A stretch of DNA of 35,000 nt from Chrysomallon squamiferum (Eukaryota; Mollusca; Gastropoda; Neomphalida; Peltospiridae), in contig CM022671.1 in assembly GCA_012295275.1 (NCBI GenBank), forward strand, positions 20,095,322 to 20,130,321, in the 5' to 3' direction. The number at the start of each line of letters is the position of its first letter. The first letter of the stretch is position 1. Positions 1-12,991 of this stretch are shown here, one piece after another. Position numbers and translations under genes: made by a program. Below the pieces are notes generated by a model that saw only the letters and a list, made by a program, of their open reading frames with translations, did not search any database and was not told the origin of the DNA.

Positions 1-2091
1 AATAAAATAAAATACATACACCAACGATTATTATACACTAAAACAGGTGTACAATCATAATTGTTTATGTTTGGGATAAACTGACAAAAAATAAAATAAG
101 ATAAAATAAAATAAAATAAAATAAAAATAAATAACGAAGAAAAAGAACAAAAAAGTAAAATATAAAAATTTAAAAAAAAAAAGAAAAAGAAATAAGCAAA
201 CCAACCAACCAACCAACAAACAAACAAACAAACAAACAAACAAACAAATACATACATACATACAAAATATATTTAAATAAATAAATAAATAATAATAATA
301 CTAAAGAAAAGTCACTACAGCAGTCTAGATGTGGAGGACGTCGAGAACGAGCCGGTAAACACAAAATGCAGGATCCGTTCATGAATTATGTAGAAAATGA
401 AAACTGAACACGAAGAATTAAAACATCGTCGCTGAAAAAATAACTTGCACGTAGCAGAAGAGGTTATTTAGTGTGTGTGCTTCTTAATACATTATCGTTT
501 TTATTGGCATGTCAGTCATAATAGGTACAGACAGTTATCTTTGTTTTGTAAGAATCTTGGATCCCCGTGCTACCAATACAGTACAGATGACATGTGAAAC
601 AGGATACTCTGCAAAAACAGATCAAGAGAATTTCGCTCTCTGCCTTATTGACTTCGTATCACAGCGGCGCCGAGGAAATATAATTATATATTTTTTTTTT
701 TTAAAAGAGAAAAAAAAGACCATCTTTAAACGAGGTAATCTGGATTTCATTTTGATGTTGGTTCGTTTAAGATACATTTAAGCTCACGAAAGAGATGGAA
801 GGTGTTTTCGTTTACTTTAAAAACAAAATTAGGCGTTAGAGTTCACAATGTTTAATGAAAAATCGTGAAACGTAAATGGATGATAACCTTGCTCATGTTA
901 AGCAGGTAGGAATTTTAAAGGATTAACGCGTTTAACTGTTTCAGAAGAAGAAGAAAAGAAAGAATGAAACACAGGTCAGAGAAAATAGGAAAAACATCTC
1001 ATGTAAAATTTTAATAAATATTATTCAAAAGGATTAGGAATAAGATTTTCTGTTTTTGAAGCATCTAATATCAAATCCTGGTGTGTGGGCTAAGCAATTT
1101 TTAGGAGACAGATTTCACAGAATACAAATAGAAGCCTTGTGGACTTGACTTTCAGATATATGCTGTTCTGAGTTTTTAGATGAAGATTAATAGGACAAAA
1201 ATACCACAAAGAGTGAATAAATCTATGACTTACTGCTGACGCGGATCGTGGGGTGCGAGTCTCTGCTTCACACGCATATGCTATGATAAGTACTTCTGAA
1301 TTAAGTAGATTTGCTTTGAAAACCTTCTCAGTAATTTCTTTTACAAACTTGTTGCTGTTGTTTTTCATCAATTAGTTGTTTAAAACACATTACGTTTGGC
1401 TGTGACCTGAGATCGAAGGTCGAGACTTGAGGGTGAAGGAGGTTAGCTCTGATCGTTTTTCAGTGATCTCCTTCCGTACGCTTTAACAGCTTTCGCAGTC
1501 AGGAGCTTTCATCTGGATTTCGATTATTTGTTCAGAACATATTATACATAAATCCTGTCGTTGATTTCATTACGATCTGGTCTGTTGATTCATTCCGTAG
1601 TTGCAGTTTTGTGGAGGAAAGAGTCTTTGCTATTACAATTATCTGATGATAGATCGTGTTCTCAACGCCAACAACATTTCGTTCCTCTAATCTGTTCTAC
1701 TCGGCCGATTTCATCCTTTTTGACCTCAAGGTCAGTGGCATCAATATATTCATTGAATTAAATTGAAATATCAGCGCCATCATTACCATGAATCTCGATA
1801 AAGTATTTTTCTTTCCAGACTGTCCAGTTTTTTGTGCGAGTGTACAGAACTATTTGTTATATCGTTGTATTTAGATTATTTGGTTAGATAAGAATATCAA
1901 TTTCTGGATGGAATATTTGAGAATTATTCTTTATTAATCGATATTGGTTTTGCGTCACGGTTCTTATAAACATTCATTGTAATGTTCGTTTCTTTCTAAT
2001 AACGTTTTTAAACGCCGTTTGAAGAATAAAAATCAAAATGATGTATTTTTTTAACGATTTTCCATAGAGAAGAAATCAGTCACTGATATTC

Positions 2092-2103
<12 letters not shown>

Positions 2104-2181
<78 letters not shown>

Positions 2182-2196
2182 AGAAGAAGAAGAAGA
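2104..2196. repeat. (AG)n then (AAG)n microsatellite
   Basis: An uninterrupted AG run to 2178, passing directly into AAG repeats. Confidence 0.97.
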
Positions 2197-2456
2197 AAAA
2201 ATATAATGCTAGTGTTATTTCGTTAAAATATAGGCCTGCATTGTTTCAACAGGTATTTGCAAGTGCCAGAAATAAAATGAATCGAAAGAAATGGAAAAAA
2301 CGAATCCTGGAAGAAAACCAAATCATTGTAATTGTGTTTAACTTACAAAGGAAAATAACTAACTAACTAACTAAATACAAATAAGAGGAATACATTATTA
2401 AAAGAAAAGAAAACATTAAACTGTAGGAACAAACATAGCATTTCAATATTATTATC

Positions 2457-2509
<53 letters not shown>

Positions 2510-3169
2510 AAGTCAAATACATTTCATCTTACAAGTTATATCGGCACACTTACAGATTTTTTTTCAAAACTCTTGTAGTCAGAACGTTATGTGATGTGTT
2601 TTAAATACATATATTTCATCACGACAAAAATTTGTTTTCGTTGTCAGAAATTAAAAATATTATTTAAATGAATATTAAACTCTACGATGTTATACTTTTA
2701 AACAACCACATCTTTCACTTGTAGCAAATATATTACTTTAAAAAAACCCCAAAACCCATGAAAAATATGTGGTTTTCTTTAATTGCGCCCTCCATAATTA
2801 GTCTGACATTGTTTTATGGATATACGCTCATACATATACATACATATGGAGATGGAATCATGATGGCAGCGAGGCGATTACAAACTGACTCTGACAGGAT
2901 CTCATATTGGAAGTTTTATCGCTTGCTTTTTCTCTTTGATATGTCAGCCTTAATATTGATTTGGTGCATTCTCGCAGCGAAGTTCATCCCGAGTTATCTT
3001 GGAAATGCCATTTAATATAAAGCGTCAAGTTCTCGACCTCTGAACCTCATTCTGTCTCTGCGACTCCTAGAAGTCAGTTGGGCGCACGATACCATATTTA
3101 AAATACACTTTTAATACGATTGCCCTTGTTGGGGTGTCCCTTCTTCATTTGTATGTTAATATCGGTTTT

Positions 3170-3705
3170 ATTGGCAGTAGCAGTAGTAGCACTGATGGTA
3201 ACACTGTATTTTATTTTTATTTTTTATTTTTTTTTTTTTTTTTTTGTTGTTATTATTGTTGTTGCTGTAGAGGTTGTTCTTAGAGTAATTGTTGTAATCA
3301 CATTAATAACAGTAACAGTAGTAGTAGGCGGAGCAAGAACAGCAGCAACAGTAGCAGAGCAGCAGTAGTAGTAGATGCAGCAGAAGCAGTAGTAGTATTA
3401 ACATAGAAGTAACAGTAGTGACACCAGCAGTAGCAAGAGCAGCAAAACAATAGTAGCAGAAATAGGAGGAGGACAAGCATCACGATTCCATCTTCAAATG
3501 CATGAATATGTATGTAAATGTATATGTATAGGCATAAGTATGTCTACATGTATATGTATATATAGGCCTATATGAATATGACTATTGTTGCTATACAAGT
3601 TGTAGTCGTTGTTGTAATAGTAATAAAAATAATAGTAGTAGTTGTTAAAGTTGAAGGAGTAGCACTACTAATAATAGTAGTGGTAGTAGTAGTAGTAGTA
3701 GTAAT
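3170..3705. repeat. Imperfect trinucleotide region (TTG, CAG, TAG)
   Basis: GTAGCAGTAG, AGCAGCAACAG and GTAGTAGTAG strings in patches, broken by a T run (3227-3245) and TATA/TGTA repeats at 3500-3580. Short ORFs here are compositional. Confidence 0.85.
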
Positions 3706-3812
3706 AAATTATAATGGCCAATAATGACATAATATTATCCATTTTGTTTATCAGGTTGATAATATTTTTTTTTTTTTTAACAGTATAGAGTTTGTATGTG
3801 TACTGTTAAAAA

Positions 3813-3815
<3 letters not shown>

Positions 3816-3867
<52 letters not shown>
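3816..3867. repeat. (TG)26 microsatellite
   Basis: 52 bases of uninterrupted TG. Confidence 0.97.
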
Positions 3868-3869
<2 letters not shown>

Positions 3870-4906
3870 CATATTCATATACCGATTCCACTGGAAGGGT
3901 GATTAATCGAATTATTTGTTTAATTATGTATATTTGTGATTTTCTTGATAAATAGAATGATAATGTATCTGTATATTTTGCTCAATGTAGAAAACTTGCC
4001 TCCAATTACAGATTATCTATAAATATTGGTTTTCAATAATTTCAAAGAATAATTAAATGCCATCTTTTCATTGCTTAAACACATGTATTAAAGAGACCGA
4101 TAATATAACGCTTATACAGATATTTTATTAAAAGTTTTACTTTAAGGAAAAGTTCTGTTTGTTTTGCTTAATGGCAACTAATGGTCTTAGTTACAATGTG
4201 GTGAAAAATATTAAAGGCCATTATTTATATTCAGGTGTCAAATGGTTGCATTTTCCCAAGGTCAGAAACTAGCCGTTTCCAAATCGCTCGTGAACCTCTG
4301 AGCTTACTCCATTATTTCATTCGTCTATACCTTGGTATCAGTTGATCTGAGGGATTTTTTCCATACATTTTTTGTAAATATTTTGGAAGAAAGCTTTAAG
4401 CCCAGTTAAGAACTGCCTGCTATCGTGTTTAGATCATACGAACAACGCGATTGGCTGAACGATTTTACCGGCAGGTGGTCTCGTCTGATACCTATTATTT
4501 TATTTAGTATTTTCCACCCCGCACACCGGCGCACTCATGAACGAAATGCCAGTCTGAGCCGTCAAGCACATCACTCATGTCGCATTATCCGGTAATCCCT
4601 TCCTCAGATTGTTTATATATCCCTTAATACAAACAAAATCAGTGCAGCATATTCTTTGTACCATGTCAAAAAATACCACGAGTTAATTCTTGTGGAAAAC
4701 AAATTTGTTTCTTTACCTTTTACTCGTGTTTAAGAGATCGTGAAACCACCGTGAGGCATACATACGGCTGCAGAATCAGTCGTCTGTGATAGCTTTTCCA
4801 AATGTGTTGAGATTACAGTTTAGTCGTTTTTAGTGTTAACATATATACACCTTTATACCAGCATGCTCATATACATACACTAATACATACACACATAAAC
4901 ATACCG

Positions 4907-4909
<3 letters not shown>

Positions 4910-4989
<80 letters not shown>
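4910..4989. repeat. (GA)40 microsatellite
   Basis: 80 bases of uninterrupted GA. Confidence 0.97.
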
Positions 4990-4991
<2 letters not shown>

Positions 4992-5431
4992 TATAAAATA
5001 AATTTAATAATATAAACTATATTAATGTTATGTCATACATATAAAATAATAGTTTTATAATACAAATAACTAGTCTTATATACCGTGTAGTCACAAATAA
5101 AAAAATTATTATAATTAAAAAAGAACATTCAAAGAACTTACACAGAACTGAGCAAGCACAGAATCTTTGCATACAGCACCGACAAAGAACACATTACGTT
5201 GAGTGGACTGACATGAAATAAAATGACACTTTTACAAAGAAACATAATTATATGTCGTGAAAAAATAGTCTGTGTATTATGTAATAGATTAATAGAAAGG
5301 AGCATGAAATACGAGACGATATTTCAGGGCTTTGAGGTGTAGAGAAAATTATATTTTGTACAGTATGTTAGAAAATGTTATAGTATTTTTAAAAATTTAG
5401 TTATTTATATAATGGCAATAATTTTCTAGTA

Positions 5432-5502
5432 TACATTGAGGATTCCTTATCCAAAATTCTTAAATCCGAAAGATAAAACGAAATATAAGTATTGACATTT
5501 TC
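5432..5502 (+). mobile_element. Partial copy of the same MITE-like element
   Basis: TACATTGAGGATTCCTTATC followed by CAAAATTCTTAAATCCGAAAG matches the terminal repeat of the element at 23490-23736. The next part (GAAATATAAGTATTGACATTTTC) resembles that element's interior (GAAATAGTGATATTTACATTTTC). The opposite end is not visible, so the copy appears truncated. Confidence 0.45.
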
Positions 5503-5879
5503 TTTTACAGCTTTTTGATAGTGAATTTTTAAGAATAGCGTACGACAAAATATATATTTCAGTACTTGTGTAAACTGGTGTTTCTACATGGAAGGAGTAA
5601 ATGTATATGAGTATATTTTGTGTGTGTGTGTGTCTGTTTGTTTGTTCAGAATATTGTTAATGGCAATGATTATCATTATGTAACAACAGTTAACAATCGT
5701 TAACAAACTTATCTTAATATAAAACAGGACTAAATATTTTGAGATAAAAAGCACATCAATCAAATTTATTTTACTTTTATTTTCACATAACTGTACGTAA
5801 TTTGAATAATTATATTACAGAAAGGGAAAACGTGATATTAAAAATAATTAATTATATTTAGATCACAAAAGTAAAAACA

Positions 5880-6061
5880 TTAATAATACTACTAATAATA
5901 ACAACAACAACAGCAACAACATCGACAACAACAACAATAATACTAATAATAGCAACAACTATAATACAATAACAGCAACAATAACAACAATACTAATAAA
6001 ATGATAATAGTAATAATACGATAATATAATAATAATAATAATAATATTAAAAATAATAATC

Positions 6062-6106
<45 letters not shown>
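5880..6106. repeat. AAC/AAT run followed by (ATT)15 inverted array
   Basis: AAT repeats to about 6060 face an ATT array at 6062-6106, so the two arms are self-complementary. Confidence 0.9.
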
Positions 6107-6544
6107 GTTCTATTACCAATGTAACATCTGACGGTTTTGCTGCTAACATACAGCAGATGTGTCAGTCCTCTTTCAAGCCACCTTGTAAGCAAGAAAAACT
6201 AATTCTTTGACCTTTTTACATGAGGCGTCTATGTCTTTTCAACAAGAACACACAAACCCGAGGGAGATATCGTACAGTGAAGTGTAAATATCACAGGAAA
6301 TATTACAAAAGTACGAATACCGCAAACATGGTGATATACATTATTTTCTCCTATGTGCATGCCACGTGTTCGCTAATAAAAAAACAAAGCGCGTATATTT
6401 ATGATATCCCTCTCTCCCGTAATCTCTTTCTCTCGATCTCATTCTGTCTATCTGTTTGCTGAGCGTGTCGGTCTGACAGTCTGTTCGACTCTATCTCGAC
6501 CCCTTTTTCTCTCTCTCTTTAACTTTTTTCAGCCTTCTCTCTGT

Positions 6545-6890
6545 TTATTTATGTATGTGTTTATGTGTTTGTTTATATATATGTATGTATGTATGTATAA
6601 GTGTGCGGGTGTTTGTATTTATATAGAGGTATATGTTTATATTTATGTATGAATGTGTGTGTATGTATTTATGTATATATGCATCTATGTATATGTGGAT
6701 CTATGCTTGTATATATCTGTATGTATATATGTTTCTGTGTGTATGTGGGTATGTATGTGTGATTGTGTGTATGCATATGTGTCTATACATGGATGTATGT
6801 GTGTGCACATGTCTGTCTGTATGAATGCATGTATGTATATATGTGTGTGTATATGTGGTACATGTGTATATATGTGTGGATTTATATGTC
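6545..6890. repeat. TATG/TGTA-rich tetranucleotide belt
   Basis: Degenerate GTAT/TGTGTA repeats over about 350 bp; several short open frames in both readings come only from this. Confidence 0.85.
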
Positions 6891-7616
6891 TTCAGTTTTT
6901 ATTATAAAAATAATCTGTGTAAATATGTAAATATATATATATATATATGCATTATAAATTATTTTTAACATCATTAAGTAAATGTTTTAACTATTAAATA
7001 TATTCAAATTACATTCTTTGTTTCATAGTACGTCCTCCTCTTTTGTCTTATCATTATAAGTTCTTTCCTTTCTTTTGTGAATTTTAACTCCAACAAAAAA
7101 ATAAAAAAAAGTTAAGCATGGAAAAAATGAAGAAAAATGTGTAGTTTATCACTGTAAATAAGCGGTTGGCAGTAAGTTAATTTCGAGCTATATTTTGCTC
7201 AAGACCTCCCAGATGGCGTAATTAGTGTCAAGTGCTTTTGTCTGAAGTCGATGTTCGTACAGCGATAAGACCCATCTCTCATTCTCCCTCTCGAGTATTG
7301 TTTCATGCCTTGTTTGTCAGAATGACTCCCTGTAATGGTTTTAACCGCGGACACTGGTCAGTTATGAACGCACTTGAAAAAGTGGAACAACAAGGGATTA
7401 CGACCAGAACACTCTGGACCAGCGTCTCTGGCGTGATGATGTCTTTATGATGTCTTCTTAAGTCACTCTCGACTTGAAGACGTAAGAGGTGTATCACGTA
7501 ACTAAATGTTTGCACCTCCCAGCTTCCATTTGCCATGCAGTTTATCAGATAAAGAGAGAAGTGAGACCGCCCAAACAGCGACAGTCTGGATTCAGTTTAA
7601 ACATTTAATACGTTTG

Positions 7617-7620
<4 letters not shown>

Positions 7621-7655
<35 letters not shown>
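7621..7655. repeat. Poly-T run (35)
   Basis: An unbroken run of 35 T followed by CTCTCTCC. It could be a poly-A tail of a minus-strand retrotransposed sequence, but nothing recognisable is attached to it. Confidence 0.9.
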
Positions 7656-8510
7656 CTCTCTCCAAATTTTTGAAATTTAAATCTCTTTTCTTTCTATCGA
7701 CTTGTATTAACTGAAATGTTTCCATGTGGAATGGATCTTTATGGATTTGAATTAAAACCATTTATGTGTTAATAATAATAATGTTAATGATTATGATGCG
7801 ACGACGATGATGATGATGATGATGATAAAATAAGAAAAAGAAGAAAATAAATAAATATTGCCTTATAGAGGTTTCGTTTTTCTTCCAAAAATAATTATTT
7901 AGTTGTAGATTTTATTTGTGAAAGTTTTTTAAACTAAAATTGCTGCTTTCAATAAATAAAAGAGAAACCTTTTAGTTTAAATTATTTTTGTTTTAATTCG
8001 CAAGAACTAACATATATACACGTATACACACACACGTATGTAAAAAAATCTCAAGCTGTGTTGAATGAATTTTATAGAATAGTTTATCAAGAATGTATTT
8101 CACAATTAACTTTAATAATAATGTGATAAGACTTAGAAGTAATTCATCATATGGTATACCGTTGTCGTTACCGTTACCTTCATAAATCATATTATTTTGC
8201 TTTGTAGAAAATAAAATTTAAAAAAATTGTAAAATAATAATAATGTTTAATAAAAAGCCAAAAACTTTAGGAAGAAAGAAACGTGAATAATAAAATAAAA
8301 AATAAAAATGAAGTTCAGAGCGAATAAAATCATAAAAGAAAGAATAGCCATAAACGTGAACGAATGCGTTATATAGTAATATAAAATCATTTTAGATACA
8401 GAAATATATAAAAGGTATTGTAGTCATCATTATAATTATCACTTATTATTAATATTATTATTATTATTAACATCATCAACATCATCATTTTGTTTTTGTT
8501 TTTATCATTA

Positions 8511-8512
<2 letters not shown>

Positions 8513-8560
<48 letters not shown>
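8513..8560. repeat. (ATT)16 microsatellite
   Basis: Perfect array, flanked by imperfect ATT/CAT/TTG repeats from 8440 to 8665. Confidence 0.95.
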
Positions 8561-9007
8561 TAGTGTTGTTTTTCTTGAGCTGTTTGTTGTTGTTATTGTT
8601 AAGCTTTTTATCATGGTTGCTTTTATTATTATTTTTGTTGTTGTGCTTGTTGTTGTTGTTGTTACTATGTGTCGAGATACTGAGCTGTAGTATCTCAGCT
8701 GTAGGACTGTATGGACGACGTCATGGCGTGATAAGACTAAACGTAACACAAAACGCAAAGATTAGTTTCAGGATTAACCTTTGATTTAGAACATTAAACA
8801 GCAAGATGTTCTGAATAAACCTGCGTCTTGTGTACACAGACAAACCGACCCCGACAACACTGTGATTATGTTAGGTTATGTCAGAGGTATTAAACATAGC
8901 AGATACTTAGTTCAAAACCAGATACCATGGGTGTTAGTTTGCTCATGTAAAATGTAATATGGTGAGCAGAAGAAAATAAAAAAAAAAACAAAACAAAACA
9001 AAACAAC

Positions 9008-9054
<47 letters not shown>
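9008..9054. repeat. (AAAT)n microsatellite
   Basis: About 12 perfect copies after an AAAAC run. Confidence 0.95.
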
Positions 9055-10479
9055 AAAAAAATAAAAATAATAATGTGGTTCTAACGTGTTTGTTAAATTC
9101 GGCAGGTACTGATTTGGAAACTGGCTATTGTATGATTCTGTAATTTAATTCTCTGTTTAATATGATAGTTACAAAAATATTTTAATTGTTATTTAACCCA
9201 TGAACAGTACAAAGACGAGCTACTAGATAAAATAAAGAAGACAAAAAAACAGAAATAATACTTGTATAGGGTTAATATTTGTAAATATAATTTCAGTAAT
9301 TTGATCTTAATTTGTAAAGAATTGTATCGCCATCAACAAACGTTCAGATTAAATTAAAATACACGTATATCTGTTCTATTTCTTTTATATATCCATAAAT
9401 AATATTTACCAACAAGACAGGCAGTGTATGTAGTTGACATAAAGGAACAGGTGTTGGAGATATTTTCATTTCGCTTGATAGTTATAATGATAAATATGTC
9501 AGCTCCTGTACGGTCCAATTTAGATATAGACAATACTTGTCATTTTGTTCTATTTATATTCAACGTTATCAAATTTGAATTCCGAGTTAGATCTTTACTT
9601 CAAGTATCCCAACGTCAATAAGTAATAAAAGTCCTACTTTAAAAGTCGATTTTTTTTTTTTTTAAAGTGCCGATGAAAGTAAGGGATCAAAAATATTTTA
9701 AATAAAGCATGACGCTTCTTTATTACAAACTTACAATTACATTCGACAGAATATCCAACGCCACAAGCTGTGAAGGGAAAAACACTGCAGAGTTTTAATT
9801 TATTAACCAGTAACGAACTTCTGCGTGCTATACAAATTTACCCGTTATCAAGACAGTGAACACTCGTGTTGTTTGAGAGGGTTTTTTTTTTTTTTCTCTA
9901 CATTTGTCGTATGTCGGTTTTAATTTAGTCATTATAAACATACCTTGTAGATACTGAAAAAGAAAAAAAAAGATAAATACGAGGTGATGACAGAGAAAAG
10001 GTGTGGATGAAAGATGTAGATAAGAGACAAAGAGATAGAGAGAGGAGGGTAGATAAAGAGAGGAACACAGAGTGAGAATGAAGAAAAACAAATAAGAAGG
10101 AAGAGAAATACGATTATGCGAATTTATAGCAATGTCTCGATTAAATACATGTATAAGCTTTTCACGTTAATTGTACCATTTGCAGTTTTGGTTTGCTTAA
10201 AAGTCACTAAATCTAAACATTAGAAAGATGGATGTTCACAGATTAATTTTCTGGATTTTTTGGTACTAACACATACGCATTATGACATATTAGAGTGTCA
10301 ATCAGTTATCAGAGTCATACTAATACACATGTACAAAACTGACATCTGGATACTATTGTGTCATTACAGCTTTCATCAAGATACTACAGTATCACAGATA
10401 CTATATCTATTACAAAAATACTACAAAGTCACACATATACCACGGTGTCAAAGATACTATATTACAAGATACTACAGTT

Positions 10480-10745
10480 ACAAAGACACAACATATACTA
10501 CGGTGTCAAACAGATACTACAGAGATACACGGATACTACAATGTCACACAGATTACAATGTCACACAGATACTACAGTGTCACACACATACAGTACTACA
10601 GTGTCACACAGATACTACAGTGTCACACAGATACTACAATGTCACACAGATACTACAGAGACACACAGATACTACAGAGTCACACAGATACTACAGAGAC
10701 ACACAGATACTACAGAGACACACAGATACTACAGTGTCACACACA
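10480..10745. repeat. 19-bp minisatellite (ACAGATACTACAGTGTCAC)n
   Basis: At least seven near-perfect head-to-tail copies from 10600 on, with alternating variants TGTCAC, GAGACAC and GAGTCAC. More diverged copies start near 10378. Because 19 is not a multiple of 3 and the unit lacks stops, all three forward frames stay open, which creates long spurious ORFs. Confidence 0.9.
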
Positions 10746-12719
10746 CTCCATACTTCATCTTTGAAAACTATGATCATTATGGTGTATATATAAATACACT
10801 GTTGATCTAAGCATGGCGGAAACAGCTGCTCGGCCATAGTAAATCATTTGCCGGGACCAGGCGAGATGTATGGGAACAGTGGGAGATAAGTAACGCGATA
10901 CAAGTTTTTCAATAATGTAACTGTCACAGGCGTCTTTGATGGAGAAATGTATCGGGTAAATCTATTACCAAAAACCTGAACCTCTACCTAAGCCCCACGA
11001 TTGCAAGCACGATAAAACTCGTTTCGCTGGTTAACAAAAGGTTCTGGCTTCGACTGAGAATGTTCTTACAAGTTAGCATATTTTTATTGCCCTGGTTTGA
11101 GCCGGGTGGTCTCAGTGTTTAGACATTTATATATTATTGTGTGTATTTCTGTTGTTTTGTCGGGGAGGGGAAGAACTGTTTTTTGGAATGATGGCCAATA
11201 TGAAACGGAGAATGAATGTCATTTGAAAATTTTGCGACTTCTGAATAATCGTTAGAGTGGAGAAGTTCTAAGATTTTCTCTCCTTCTCAGGCTTCTGGTT
11301 TTATTGTTGTCTTGGCATAGTGTGAAGATTTATTGGACAGGATTTGCCATTTATCAAAAACCCAATTTAAAACTACATAAATATTTTTTTCCACTTCGTA
11401 TAAACACAGCCTGTTATATTTATATATCAGAAAACAGTTAACCAAATTGTAGGTCTATCTTGGTATCAAGAATTTATTATAAAATAAATAAATAAATAAA
11501 CAAATATATATATAAAGAGATAGAATATATATATTTATAAAATAAATATCTGTTTGTACAAATAAACATTCTCATACGAAGCTACATATACACACACCCA
11601 GGTGCATAAACAAACATATACTTATGGTTAATGCACTGTAATGAAAAACTGTTTTATATTACTGTATTTAATATACACAGTGTAAGTTACGATAATGTAT
11701 AACCAATTGTTATCTACGCAGTATGACATGTAATTAAATCAGCAGTTATAACCACGTCGGTGTGAATTATGTAAGAAACTCTTCTCATTTTACAGAGCAA
11801 AATTACTTCGCTATTTAATGTATTCAGTAACGACTCAAACAATCATGACTTCATAAATGTTTGGTGTGTATACACAACTTGAAACTTTAGTGAAAAACCG
11901 TTATAAATTTTAATTTTGTATAATAGACAAATCGTTTTGTTATTGATTATTATTTTAGAAAACAATTCTATTAGTAAATATAAACTGAATACTGATATTC
12001 CGAAATACTAATGATCCTTCGAAAGTGGTAACTAAAACCTTTGCACTGTTTATATGGAAATATTTATTTAATAAACACTAATATTCTATCTCTTAGTCTC
12101 TCCTTCGTTTTGTTTCTTACTCTTTCTTTCTTTCTGTTTCTGACTTTCTCAATCTGCATCTCACAGCTATATGTGCACGCAAGAACAAATATTTCTACTT
12201 GTTTTTCTCTCTTCAGTAACAAACGTTTTACTTTAAAAATGATTACTGCTTTTTTCTCTCAGTCTGTTTTTTTTGTGAACCACTTACGACACAGCATTGC
12301 CTCATTCCCGATTTAAGAACTTCTTTTTTTTTTTCTTCATACATTCTGAAATCACGATTTTGAATGATCTATGGGGGAAACAGTTTGGCAAGAATAAGTA
12401 TTTCTTCTTCTGGTGCACCAAAACCACGTGTGCGATCCATTTTCATTAACACGTTTAGTTTGTTCTTGTCTGAAGTGCTTTCTTCAGATTCTTCAGAATT
12501 CGTCAGTGCCAGTTGCATTCTGCCAGTTCCGACACCTGTAGCACTGAACTTACACATTAGTGTGAAATGGTGTGATGTTTAGCTCCTTCTAGTTAAGTAG
12601 TTTATTAGATTAATCCTGAGCTGTTAAACAATTTCAAAAATAATTAATAATAGATGGTTGTTTTAAAAAGAAAAATGTTAATTTACGAATGTGGATATAT
12701 GAATGCATACATACATAGA

Positions 12720-12991
12720 CACATATATACATACGTACCTACCTACCTACTTACTTATATATGAGTGGTATGCATGTGTCTGTGTATATATATATATAAA
12801 ATGTATGTTTGCATGTATATGTGTGTAACTGTGTTTATGTGCGTATATGTATGCATGTGTGTATGTATGTATATATGTATGTATGTATGTATGAATGAAT
12901 GAATGAATGAATGAATGTATGTATGTATGTATGTATGTATGTATGTATGTATATATGTATGTATGTATGTATGTATATATGTATGTATGTA
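12720..12991. repeat. Tetranucleotide belt (ACCT, GTAT, GAAT)
   Basis: CTAC/CTTA copies near 12735-12755, then GTAT and GAAT arrays from 12850 to 12991, including the perfect (GAAT) block near 12890-12916. Confidence 0.9.

Larger units (their letters stand above)
1..4909. other. Upstream non-genic region, part 1
   Basis: AT-rich DNA dominated by simple repeats: AAAAT at 85-133, AACC/AAAC/TACA at 197-263, GA at 2104-2178 followed by AAG to 2196, ATT at 2464-2508, imperfect TAG/CAG trinucleotides at 3170-3470 and 3600-3705, and GT at 3816-3867. The stretches 500-2090, 2510-3110 and 3870-4860 are lower in repeats. Open frames there are short, lack splice sites in a sensible place and resemble nothing I know. 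Confidence 0.6.
4990..10370. other. Upstream non-genic region, part 2
   Basis: It contains a partial MITE at 5432-5502, AAT/AAC runs at 5880-6060 facing an ATT array, a long TATG/TGTA-rich belt at 6545-6890, a 35-base T run at 7621-7655, GAT repeats at 7806-7826, an ATT array at 8513-8560 and an AAAT array at 9008-9054. Nothing between 7140 and 7600 or between 8680 and 8980, the least repetitive parts, could be assigned. Confidence 0.6.

Noticed and set aside
2758-3015. 85-codon ORF starting with a signal-peptide-like stretch (MKNMWFSLIAPSIISLTLF)
   Set aside because: Considered as the missing first exon, but there is no donor in the required phase after the hydrophobic part, and the rest of the frame does not resemble the gene.
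6401-6907. Cys/Tyr/Val-rich ORFs resembling membrane peptides
   Set aside because: They come from the TATG/TGTA belt; adjacent frames give the same kind of peptide.
7232-7536. Opposing ORFs in a repeat-poor segment
   Set aside because: Short, no splice context, no recognisable motif.
7621-7655. Poly-T as the tail of a minus-strand retrogene
   Set aside because: No coding remnant and no target-site duplication could be found next to it.
8387-8784. Asn-rich and Leu-rich ORFs on opposite strands
   Set aside because: Translation of ATT/TTG trinucleotide repeats. The same holds at 5943-6149, 13933-14253, 28833-29178 and 34468-34736.
10480-10745. CRISPR-like regular repeats
   Set aside because: Units are head-to-tail without unique spacers, in animal DNA; it is a minisatellite.
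10260-10810. Long overlapping plus-strand ORFs (177, 150 and 68 codons)
   Set aside because: They arise from the stop-free 19-bp minisatellite, which is open in all three frames; no splice sites or protein-like composition.
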